From: Streptomyces sp. NRRL S-646
Lineage (GTDB): Bacteria; Actinomycetota; Actinomycetes; Streptomycetales; Streptomycetaceae
DNA: 64,000 nt
Assembly (NCBI RefSeq): GCF_000720765.1
Contig: NZ_JODC01000014.1
Coordinates: forward strand, 62,001 to 126,000
Direction: 5' to 3'
A program made the translations under genes and the position numbers. Under the pieces are notes generated by a model, which ran no database searches, had not been told where the DNA came from, and saw nothing but the letters and a program-made list of their open reading frames with translations. The number at the start of each line of letters is the position of its first letter. Position 1 is the stretch's first letter. Below, in pieces: positions 45,739 to 52,965 of the stretch.

Positions 45739-45933
45739 ATGAACACCCCTGACATTCGTGTCGAGAAGGGCCACGCCGAGCCCGAGGAAGTCGCCGCCAT
45801 CACGGCTGTCCTCCTGGCCCGCGCCGCGGCCGCCCCGTCGGAGGACGTCCAGGCCCACCGAGGCCGCCCCAAGGCCGGCTGGCGCCGCCTGGAGCGCGAG
45901 CCCGGCTTCAGGGCCCCGCACAGCTGGCACTGA
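45739..45933 (+). CDS. accE: Acyl-CoA carboxylase epsilon subunit
   Basis: A 64-residue protein with the usual features of the small epsilon subunit: EEVAAITAVLLARAAAA near the N-terminus and a C-terminal helix-Trp motif (RPKAGWRRLEREPGF). It binds the beta subunit and raises the activity of the complex. It lies 57 bp after accB on the same transcript, which a strong terminator ends. Confidence 0.9.
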   Translation: MNTPDIRVEKGHAEPEEVAAITAVLLARAAAAPSEDVQAHRGRPKAGWRRLEREPGFRAPHSWH

Positions 45934-45943
45934 GCGCGTACGA

Positions 45944-45989
45944 AGCCGAAGGGCCCCCTCTCGCGAGAGAGGGGGCCCTTCGGCTTTTG
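45944..45989. terminator. Terminator after accE
   Basis: AGCCGAAGGGCCCCCTCTC and its exact complement surround a GCGA loop, followed by TTTT. It is one of the strongest hairpins in the window. Confidence 0.95.
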
Positions 45990-45994
45990 GTCTT

Positions 45995-46050
45995 TAGGGG
46001 CGCGGGGCCGTATCGATCTGCGGCTCCGCCGCGTGGTCGCGACAAGCCAC
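45995..46050. repeat. Streptomyces intergenic repeat (GGGGCGCGGGGCCGTATCGAT type)
   Basis: AGGGGCGCGGGGCCGTATCG followed by GCGGCTCCGCCGCGTGGTCG and CGACAAGCCAC resembles a repeat very common between Streptomyces genes, as I recall it. It forms a GCGGC/GCCGC hairpin. Confidence 0.5.
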
Positions 46051-46093
46051 TGGGCTGCCGCAGACGGCAATCAACCGTCCGAGGCAGCCCAGT
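46049..46093. terminator. Terminator after second conservon
   Basis: ACTGGGCTGCC (46049-46059) pairs exactly with GGCAGCCCAGT (46083-46093) around an inner ACGG/CCGT stem. It lies 15 bp beyond the cvnD stop on the minus strand. Confidence 0.8.
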
Positions 46094-46107
46094 AACCGCA
46101 AGAACCA

Positions 46108-46689
46108 CTACCGCAGGCGGGCCATCAACGCATGCTCCACGAGCGTGATGAGAGCCGACTTGGCATCGGCCCGATGACGGGCATCCGTCGTAATGATCGG
46201 GGTGTCAGGCCCAATCTGCAGAGCTTCCCGGACCTCGTCCGGGTTGTACGGCTGGTTGCCGTCGAAGCCGTTCAGGGCGATCACGAAGGGCAGACCGCTG
46301 TTCTCGAAGTAGTCGACCGCAGGGAAGCAGTCGGCGAGACGGCGGGTGTCGACCAGCACGATCGCGCCGATGGCGCCCCGCACCAGGTCGTCCCACATGA
46401 ACCAGAAGCGGTCCTGACCGGGGGTGCCGAACAGGTACAGGATCAGGTCCTGGTCCAGGGTGATACGGCCGAAGTCCATGGCCACCGTGGTGGTGGTCTT
46501 GTCCCCGGTGTGGGTGAGGTCGTCGATGCCTGCCGAAGCAGACGTCATGACGGCCTCGGTACGCAGCGGGTTGATCTCCGAGACGGCCCCGACGAACGTG
46601 GTCTTGCCCACGCCGAAGCCACCCGCCACCACGATCTTCGCTGAGGTGGTGGAGCGGGAAGGACCGCCGCTAGAGCTTGCGAAGTCCAC
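46108..46689 (-). CDS. cvnD2: Conservon GTP-binding protein CvnD (second conservon)
   Basis: A 193-residue Ras/MglA-like GTPase: P-loop GGFGVGKTTF (about residues 22-31), switch region THTGDKTTTTVAMDFGRI, the DxxG-like FGTPGQDRFW and ALNGFDG as the base-recognition motif. It is the output switch of the four-protein system (CvnA kinase-like sensor, CvnB roadblock protein, CvnC, CvnD). It overlaps the end of cvnC by 20 bp and is about 95% identical over its core to CvnD at 51482. Confidence 0.93.
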   Translation of the reverse strand: MDFASSSGGPSRSTTSAKIVVAGGFGVGKTTFVGAVSEINPLRTEAVMTSASAGIDDLTHTGDKTTTTVAMDFGRITLDQDLILYLFGTPGQDRFWFMWDDLVRGAIGAIVLVDTRRLADCFPAVDYFENSGLPFVIALNGFDGNQPYNPDEVREALQIGPDTPIITTDARHRADAKSALITLVEHALMARLR

Positions 46690-47263
46690 TGAGCACCCTT
46701 TCGAGCAGTGTCACGTCTGGCTGGCCGCCGGCGTTCTCGTCGCCGCCGGGCTGATGGATGGCGACCAGTCCCGCCTCCGCCAAGTCGGCGACGAGGATCC
46801 TGGCCACGCCGAGAGGGATCGTCAGGAGGGCGGAGATTTCCGCCACCGACTTGATCTCGCGGCAGAGGTTGCAGATCCGCTGATGCTCGGGCAGTTGGCC
46901 CTGCATCTGGTGCGGCTGCGCGGTGGTGTGCACCAGCGCCTCGATGGCGAGCTGGTAGCGCGGGCGCGTCCGGCCGCCGGTCATGGCGTACGGACGCACC
47001 AAGGGGTTGTTCGACGACCCTGCAGGGGCCGGCTCAGGAGCACGTCGCTGCGGCTGCACGGGCTGGATGCGCGGCGCCGGCGGCTGGTCGTACGGCGACG
47101 GACCGGGGCCCTGCGGACCCTGGGGCGCATACGGGTGCTGACGCCGCTGGCTCGGGGTGGAGGGGAAGTTGTAGCGGTTCGGGTTCTGGGAACCGCCGCC
47201 CTGGCCCTGGGCAGGGCCGTACGACCAGTTGCCCGAATTCGAACCGCCTGGGGGTGTTGCCAC
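46670..47263 (-). CDS. cvnC2: Conservon DUF742 protein CvnC (second conservon)
   Basis: A 197-residue protein. A variable Pro/Gln-rich N-terminus (about 95 residues) is followed by the DUF742 winged-helix-like core starting at VRPYAMTGGRTRPRYQLAIE and ending TLLERVLSGLRKL. The GTG at 47263 has an AGGAGGAG tract upstream. It is an adaptor in the conservon complex. The N-terminal extension is longer than in the neighbouring conservon's CvnC (131 residues). Confidence 0.9.
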   Translation of the reverse strand: MATPPGGSNSGNWSYGPAQGQGGGSQNPNRYNFPSTPSQRRQHPYAPQGPQGPGPSPYDQPPAPRIQPVQPQRRAPEPAPAGSSNNPLVRPYAMTGGRTRPRYQLAIEALVHTTAQPHQMQGQLPEHQRICNLCREIKSVAEISALLTIPLGVARILVADLAEAGLVAIHQPGGDENAGGQPDVTLLERVLSGLRKL

Positions 47264-47361
47264 TCTCTTCTCCTCCTCCGACCGTGCCGGGCACCCAATC
47301 CCTGTGGAGCCGCGTCCCGAAACCTTACGGCCCCGGGACGCCAAAACGCACCGTCTGTTTG

Positions 47362-47784
47362 TCAGTTGAGCAGGCTGCCCTGGAGCTCCGCACGAAGATC
47401 CGGTGTGAGGACCGTACCGGCACGGTCCACCAGAAGAGCCATCTCGTACCCGATGAGGCCGATGTCCGCCTCGGGGTGGGCCAGCACCGCGAGCGAGGAA
47501 CCGTCGGATACGGACATGATGAAGAGGAATCCCCGCTCCATCTCCACAACCGTCTGGTTCACGCTGCCGCCCTCGAAGATGCGCGAGGCACCGGCGGTCA
47601 GCGAGGTCAGACCCGACGCAACGGCCGCCAGCTGGTCGGCGCGGTCGCGCGGAAACCCTTCGGACATCGCCAGAAGGAGTCCATCGGCGGAGACCACCAC
47701 GGTGTGGGACACCCCCGGGGTGTTGTCCACGAAATTGGTGATCAACCAGTTCAGGTTCTGTGCCGCCTGGCTCATCGGGCTCAC
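47362..47784 (-). CDS. cvnB2: Conservon roadblock/LC7 protein CvnB (second conservon)
   Basis: A 140-residue roadblock-domain protein with AAQNLNWLITNFVDNTPGVS, VVSADGLLLAMSEGFPRDRADQLAAV and a C-terminal DLRAELQGSLL. Family members regulate the GTPase. I start at GTG 47784, because AGGAG is 7 nt upstream; an ATG three codons later is the alternative. It starts just after the CvnA stop and uses a Shine-Dalgarno inside the end of cvnA. Confidence 0.93.
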   Translation of the reverse strand: MSPMSQAAQNLNWLITNFVDNTPGVSHTVVVSADGLLLAMSEGFPRDRADQLAAVASGLTSLTAGASRIFEGGSVNQTVVEMERGFLFIMSVSDGSSLAVLAHPEADIGLIGYEMALLVDRAGTVLTPDLRAELQGSLLN

Positions 47785-47785
47785 A

Positions 47786-50700
47786 CTAACGCTCCTGGTT
47801 GTAGGTGCTGTCAGGACCGAAGCCCTGACCGTTCGTTTCACTGCTCGCGTTGCGTCCGCGCTGGACGCCCCGACGCAGGTTGCTCAGCCTGCCCCGGACG
47901 TCCTCCGGAGCGCGGGAGACCTGTGGGCCGCCCTGGGGGGTGGTCTCGGCGGCTCCCTCGACCAGGTTGGCCTTGGGCACCCGCCGCGGCAGGCCGGAGG
48001 AGGTGACCCCGCCCGCCTTGGGCTTCCGGAGCTGTGCGGCCTGCTGCCAGCGGTCGTCGTTCGCCGAACGCCAGTCGCCGGTGCCGTTGCCGTTGCCGTT
48101 GTTCTCCGGCTTGGGGGCCGGCGCCTCCTGGCTCACGTGTCGCGCGCCGTTGGAACCGCTCGCAGCGCTCGTGCCGTTCGCACCGCCTCCGAACGATCCG
48201 CGGCGGGGCAGTCCGGCGTCGGTCAGCGCGTGGGCGGCGGAAGAGGCCGGTCCCGGACGGTCGAAGCCTACGCGGTCACCCTCGCTCACGTCAGCGGCCT
48301 GCGCAGATTCCGCTTCCGGAGCGTACTCGGACGAGTAGCCGTTCTGGTAGCTGTCCTGCTGCGGCCAGTCGTCCTGGTGGCGGCGCTCCTGGAAGGCCGG
48401 GAAGGACTCCGGGGCGGAGGGACGGGCGGCCGGGGGCTCCTCGCGGACGGGCTCCGCATACGAGGGCTCGGGGTAGCCGCCGTTCGACGAGAACGTGTCG
48501 TTCTGCGGGAGTCCGCCGTTCGGCGCGTAGTACGGCTCGTCGTACGACGGGCGCGGGGCCGGCTCGTCATACGCGGGGCGCTGCTGCTCCTCGTACGGAG
48601 TCTGCTGCGGCTCGTCGTATGCCGGGCGCGGGTCGTAGCCGCCGGGCTGCTGCTCGGGGAAGCCGCCGCGGCCGTTGTCGTAGGACTGCTGGTCGAACGC
48701 GTCGGCGTACGGGGTCTCGGGGGACTCCTGGGCCGGCTGGTCGCCGTGCTGGGCCTCCAGGGCCGCACGGCGCTCCTCACGCATCAGTGAGCGGCCGACG
48801 GGGTCCAGCTCGCGTATGTCGTCCGGGATCTCGGAGTAGCGGCTGTCGTCGAAGCCGAGTTCCGCGGCTGTGCGCATCGGCAGGCCGTTGTTGAAGTCCT
48901 CACCCTGGTAGCTCTGCTCCGGGATGATCTGCGAGACCGTGAACTCGTCGCGCGGCTGCTGCTCGCCGCCACCGCCGTGGGTGATCGCGTCGGGCAGCAT
49001 GACCAGCGAGGTCGTGCCGGCCTGCTCGCCGGAGGGGCGCAGCTGGACGCGGATGCCGTGCCGGTCGGACAGCCGGCCGACCACGAAGAGCCCCATGCGC
49101 TGGGATATCGCCGCGTCGACGGTGGGCGGGTTCGCGAGCTTGTGGTTGATGTCCGCGAAGTCCTCGGCGGTCAGGCCGATGCCCTTGTCGTGGATCTCGA
49201 TCATGATGCGGCCGTCCGGAAGACGGGTCGCGGTGACGCGGACCTTGGTCTGCGGGGAGGAGAACGTCGTCGCGTTCTCCAGCAGCTCGGCGAGCAGGTG
49301 CACGAGGTCGGTGACCGCGCGGCCGTGGATCTCGGCCTCCGGGACGCCGGAGAGCTCGATGCGCTCGTACTGCTCCACCTCGGAGGAGGCGGCGCGCAGC
49401 ACGTCGACCAGCGGGACCGGCTGGTCCCAGCGGCGGCCGGGCTCCTCGCCGGCGAGGACCAGGAGGTTCTCGCCGTTGCGGCGCATACGGGTCGCGAGGT
49501 GGTCGAGGCGGAAGAGGTTCTCCAGCTGGTCCGGGTCGGCCTCGTTGTTCTCCAGGTCGGTGATCAGGGTCAGCTGGCCCTCGATCAGCGACTGGTTGCG
49601 GCGCGAGAGGTTGGTGAAGATCGCGTTGATGTTGCCACGCAGCAGGGCCTGCTCGGCGGCGAGCCGGACCGCCTCGCGGTGGACCTGGTCGAAGGCGCGG
49701 GCGACCTCGCCGATCTCGTCGCGGGTGTTGATCGGGATGGGCTGGACGCGGGTGTCCACACGGCCCGGGTCGGTGCGCGAGAGCTGGTCGACCAGCATCG
49801 GCAGACGCTGCTCGGCGATGCCGAAGGCGGCGTTGCGCAGCTGGCGCATCGAGCGGGACATCTGGCGGGCCACGGCACCGGCCAGGATGAACGCCAGGAG
49901 CAGGGCGACGACGACGGCGGCACCGGTGATGAGGGCGTCACGCTTGGCGTTGTCGGCGATGTCCGAGGCCTCGTTCACGGCCTTGTCGGCCATGTCCGAC
50001 TGGATCTGCCGGTAGACGTTGGCGCGGAGGGTGGTGACCCCCCACCAGTTCTGGAAGGTGATGCCCTGCGTGGCGAGTGCGGCGCGGGCGCCGGCGTCGG
50101 TGGTCTGCAGTGACGAGAGGGCCACGACCATGGCGGTCGGGTTGGACGGCGGTGGCACATAGGTCTGGTTGCCGGCCGCTGCCTGCGCGGCGGCCTCCTT
50201 GGCCTGCGCCACGCCCTCGGCCTTGGCCTTCGCCTCGAGGTCGACGAGCTTCTGCGCGTCCGCCTCGGTGCCGCCCGCCTTGTACTCCTCGATGGCGATG
50301 CCCTCGAGGTAGGCGTACGAGGAGAGAGCCACGCGCTGCTTGGCGAGGTCTTCCTTCTTGGGGCCGGGGCTGACCAGCAGGTGCGTGCCGATCGACCGCT
50401 CCAGCGACAGGGCGGCCTGGGTCAGCGAGATGGCGTAGACGGTCCGGCCGTAGCTGGTGATGTTGCCCGTGCCCAGGCCCAGCTCGTTGGCGAACTCCAT
50501 CAGGGGGTGGGCGACGGCGACGTAGCCCTCCTCGGTCTCCACTCCGCGGGACTTGGAGGAGTACGCGATCGCGCGCAGGGTGGCCAGCTGCGGCTCGGCC
50601 TGGCGGAACAGCTTGAGGCGGCGCAGCAGGCCGCTCTTCTGCGGCATGTTCTGCGCCGCCGCGTCGAAGCCGTCGGCCGCCTCGTCGGTGGCCTTGCGGG

Positions 50701-51094
50701 CCGCGGCGATGGTCGCCTTGTCCTTGGCGGTCGCGCTCTTGCCCTTGAGCAGCGGTTCCGCGGTGATGTCGCGTTCGTTGTTCACCGCGTTGGCATAGGT
50801 CAGGGAGGCCCGCACCAGCCGTGCGGTGTTCTCCGCGTCCTGCGCCTCCTGCCAGGTGTCGATCGAGCTCTTCACCTGGAAGCCGCCCATGACGAGTCCG
50901 ACCGTCACGGGTATGAGCAGGATGGCGTTCAGCCGGGTCGGCACCCGCCAGTTGCGGGGGGAGAAACGGCCGCCGCTCGGAGCGGGTACGGCCGTCGGTT
51001 CCGAACCGGGCACAGGGGCGGGCGCCGCTCCGCGCGGCGGCGGGGTGAAGTTGCCCCGGGCCGACGGCTCGGGACCGTTCTTGCTTCGCCTCAC
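47786..51094 (-). CDS. cvnA2: Conservon sensor histidine-kinase-like protein CvnA (second conservon)
   Basis: A 1102-residue membrane sensor. TM1 (about 55-75) is followed by a nitrate/nitrite-sensor-like (NIT) extracellular domain (about 80-385), TM2 (ALITGAAVVVALLLAFILAG) and HAMP. A dimerisation region (LLRGNINAIFTNLSRRNQSL) precedes the HATPase_c domain (LLENATTFSSPQTKVRV, DKGIGLT, GLFVVGRLSDRHGI). The phosphoacceptor-like region lacks a classical H-box, as in other conservon kinases. The C-terminal about 340 residues are disordered with repeated YDEP/PxY motifs and end in a module shared with CvnA1. The GTG at 51094 has GAGGTTG upstream. Confidence 0.93.
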   Translation of the reverse strand: MRRSKNGPEPSARGNFTPPPRGAAPAPVPGSEPTAVPAPSGGRFSPRNWRVPTRLNAILLIPVTVGLVMGGFQVKSSIDTWQEAQDAENTARLVRASLTYANAVNNERDITAEPLLKGKSATAKDKATIAAARKATDEAADGFDAAAQNMPQKSGLLRRLKLFRQAEPQLATLRAIAYSSKSRGVETEEGYVAVAHPLMEFANELGLGTGNITSYGRTVYAISLTQAALSLERSIGTHLLVSPGPKKEDLAKQRVALSSYAYLEGIAIEEYKAGGTEADAQKLVDLEAKAKAEGVAQAKEAAAQAAAGNQTYVPPPSNPTAMVVALSSLQTTDAGARAALATQGITFQNWWGVTTLRANVYRQIQSDMADKAVNEASDIADNAKRDALITGAAVVVALLLAFILAGAVARQMSRSMRQLRNAAFGIAEQRLPMLVDQLSRTDPGRVDTRVQPIPINTRDEIGEVARAFDQVHREAVRLAAEQALLRGNINAIFTNLSRRNQSLIEGQLTLITDLENNEADPDQLENLFRLDHLATRMRRNGENLLVLAGEEPGRRWDQPVPLVDVLRAASSEVEQYERIELSGVPEAEIHGRAVTDLVHLLAELLENATTFSSPQTKVRVTATRLPDGRIMIEIHDKGIGLTAEDFADINHKLANPPTVDAAISQRMGLFVVGRLSDRHGIRVQLRPSGEQAGTTSLVMLPDAITHGGGGEQQPRDEFTVSQIIPEQSYQGEDFNNGLPMRTAAELGFDDSRYSEIPDDIRELDPVGRSLMREERRAALEAQHGDQPAQESPETPYADAFDQQSYDNGRGGFPEQQPGGYDPRPAYDEPQQTPYEEQQRPAYDEPAPRPSYDEPYYAPNGGLPQNDTFSSNGGYPEPSYAEPVREEPPAARPSAPESFPAFQERRHQDDWPQQDSYQNGYSSEYAPEAESAQAADVSEGDRVGFDRPGPASSAAHALTDAGLPRRGSFGGGANGTSAASGSNGARHVSQEAPAPKPENNGNGNGTGDWRSANDDRWQQAAQLRKPKAGGVTSSGLPRRVPKANLVEGAAETTPQGGPQVSRAPEDVRGRLSNLRRGVQRGRNASSETNGQGFGPDSTYNQER

Positions 51095-51481
51095 TCGACC
51101 AACAACCTCTCGGCGGCGGGCACCAACGTTGTGCCGCAGTGTCTCAGAGCCCAGTACGCCACTGAGTACGCAGTACTACTGAGTACGTCTTTGACTATTG
51201 GGCAGTTCAGGCATTCCAGCACGACGACCTGCGCTCTTCCAAACAGTGGAAAGCGGGGATTCCGTGTGATGTAAGCCCCAGATAAATCGGTCATAAAGAG
51301 CGAGCCCCGTCAAAAGACGGGGCTGATGTGAGCGCAGCGAGACCGATTGGCAACGACGCGTGGCCGTGCCACCCGATTCCTCTGCCGAAACGTTATGAAC
51401 ACTGGGGCCGACCGTGTCAAAGGCCACAGCCGGCTCCGGTGCGTCTACGACAACTGCCGTATGGCATGCCTGATTTGGGTG
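51095..51481. other. 387-bp gap between conservons
   Basis: It holds the likely promoter of the second conservon. Noted inside: ACTGAGTACG occurs twice (51161 and 51178), flanked by CAGTACG/CAGTACT, a repeat cluster about 70 bp upstream of cvnA2. An AGCCCCGTC-AAAA-GACGGGGCT hairpin (51303-51324) may end the first conservon's transcript. No gene is visible. Confidence 0.55.
51303..51324. terminator. Hairpin between conservons
   Basis: AGCCCCGTC-AAAA-GACGGGGCT is a perfect 9-bp stem. On the minus strand it is followed by CGCTCTTTATG, only weakly T-rich, so termination of the upstream conservon is plausible but not certain. Confidence 0.6.
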
Positions 51482-52057
51482 TTACCTCAGTCGTGCCATG
51501 AGAGCGTGCTCGACCAGGGTGATCAGCGCGCTCTTGGCATCCCCGCGGTGCCGGGCGTCCGTCGTGATGATCGGGGTGTCCGGACCGATCTGCAGAGCCT
51601 CGCGCACCTCCTCGGGAGCGTACGGCTGGTGCCCGTCGAAGCCGTTCAGCGCGACGACGAAGGGCAGGCCGCTGTTCTCGAAGTAGTCGACCGCGGGGAA
51701 GCAGTCCGCCAGGCGCCGGGTGTCCACGAGCACCACCGCGCCGATCGCACCGCGTACCAGATCGTCCCACATGAACCAGAACCGGTCCTGGCCCGGCGTA
51801 CCGAAGAGGTACAGGATCAGGTCCTGGTCCAGGGTGATACGGCCGAAGTCCATGGCCACCGTGGTGGTGGTCTTGTCCCCGGTGTGCGTGAGGTCGTCGA
51901 TGCCCGCGGACGCGGACGTCATCACGGCCTCGGTACGCAGCGGGTTGATCTCCGAGACGGCGCCGACGAACGTGGTCTTGCCCACGCCGAAGCCGCCCGC
52001 CACCACGATCTTGGCGGAGGTGGTGGCACGACTCGGTTCAGAGCTTGCGAAGTCCAC
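51482..52057 (-). CDS. cvnD1: Conservon GTP-binding protein CvnD (first conservon)
   Basis: A 191-residue GTPase with the same motifs as CvnD2 (GGFGVGKTTF, FGTPGQDRFW, ALNGFDG). The two proteins are nearly identical except at the N-terminus and at a few positions such as GNQPYNPDE against GHQPYAPEE. It overlaps cvnC1 by 20 bp and is the final gene of the first conservon. Confidence 0.93.
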   Translation of the reverse strand: MDFASSEPSRATTSAKIVVAGGFGVGKTTFVGAVSEINPLRTEAVMTSASAGIDDLTHTGDKTTTTVAMDFGRITLDQDLILYLFGTPGQDRFWFMWDDLVRGAIGAVVLVDTRRLADCFPAVDYFENSGLPFVVALNGFDGHQPYAPEEVREALQIGPDTPIITTDARHRGDAKSALITLVEHALMARLR

Positions 52058-52433
52058 TGAGCACCCTTTCGAGCAGTGTCACGTCCGGCGCACCGGTCGT
52101 CTCGTCGCCACCAGGCTGGTGGATGGCGACGAGCCCGGCCTCGGCCAGGTCCGCGACAAGGATCCGGGCCACGCCCAGCGGCATGGACAGAAGCGCCGAC
52201 ACCTCCGCCACCGACTTCACCTCACGGCACAGGTGGCAGATGCGCTGGTGCTCCGGGAGCAGCCCCATGAGTGCTGCCGGGTCGGCCGTGGTGCTGATCA
52301 GCGCCTCGATGGCTAGCTGATAGCGCGGCCGCGTCCGGCCACCGGTCATCGCGTACGGACGTACCAGTGGCTGGTCGCCCTCATCCTCGTACGGCTCCGC
52401 GTACGGATCATGAGAGGCGGTGGGCGGGGTCAT
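52038..52433 (-). CDS. cvnC1: Conservon DUF742 protein CvnC (first conservon)
   Basis: A 131-residue DUF742 protein: a short acidic N-terminus (DPYAEPYEDEGDQP) then VRPYAMTGGRTRPRYQLAIE and the family core, ending in LLERVLSGLRKL like its paralogue. It is separated from cvnB1 by about 110 bp, a wider gap than elsewhere in the conservon. Confidence 0.9.
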   Translation of the reverse strand: MTPPTASHDPYAEPYEDEGDQPLVRPYAMTGGRTRPRYQLAIEALISTTADPAALMGLLPEHQRICHLCREVKSVAEVSALLSMPLGVARILVADLAEAGLVAIHQPGGDETTGAPDVTLLERVLSGLRKL

Positions 52434-52542
52434 GAATCCTCCGGGCGGGACAGCAAGTCGGTCGGGCTGGCCGTCTTAGTGGCCGTGGGGGGATTGTGGC
52501 GGCCGGACGGTGATGTGGTGACGGGGGTGGATCCTGGGCGGG

Positions 52543-52965
52543 TCAGTGCAGCAGACTGCCCTGAAGTTCGGCGCGCAGGTCCGGTGTGAGGACCGCACCT
52601 GCCCGGTCGACGAGCAGCGCCATCTCGTAGCCGACCAGGCCGATGTCGCACTCGGGGTGCGCGAGCACGGCCAGGGACGAACCGTCCGAGACGGACATCA
52701 GGAACAGGAAACCCCGCTCCATCTCGACGACCGTCTGCGCCACGTTGCCGCCCTCGAAGATCCGGGAGGCCCCGGCCGTCAGCGAGGTGAGCCCGGACGC
52801 GACGGCCGCCAGCTGATCGGCGCGGTCGCGGGGGAAGCCTTCCGACATCGCCAGAAGGAGACCGTCGGCGGAGACGACGACGGTGTGGGACACACCGGGG
52901 GTGTTGTCCACGAAGTTGGTGATCAACCAGTTGAGGTTCTGTGCCGCCTGGCTCATCTGGCTCAA
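52543..52965 (-). CDS. cvnB1: Conservon roadblock/LC7 protein CvnB (first conservon)
   Basis: A 140-residue roadblock-domain protein, nearly identical to CvnB2 (SVNQTVVEMERG against NVAQTVVEMERG). The TTG at 52965 directly abuts the cvnA1 stop, with AGGAG just upstream inside the end of cvnA1; the ATG three codons later is the alternative. Confidence 0.93.
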   Translation of the reverse strand: MSQMSQAAQNLNWLITNFVDNTPGVSHTVVVSADGLLLAMSEGFPRDRADQLAAVASGLTSLTAGASRIFEGGNVAQTVVEMERGFLFLMSVSDGSSLAVLAHPECDIGLVGYEMALLVDRAGAVLTPDLRAELQGSLLH

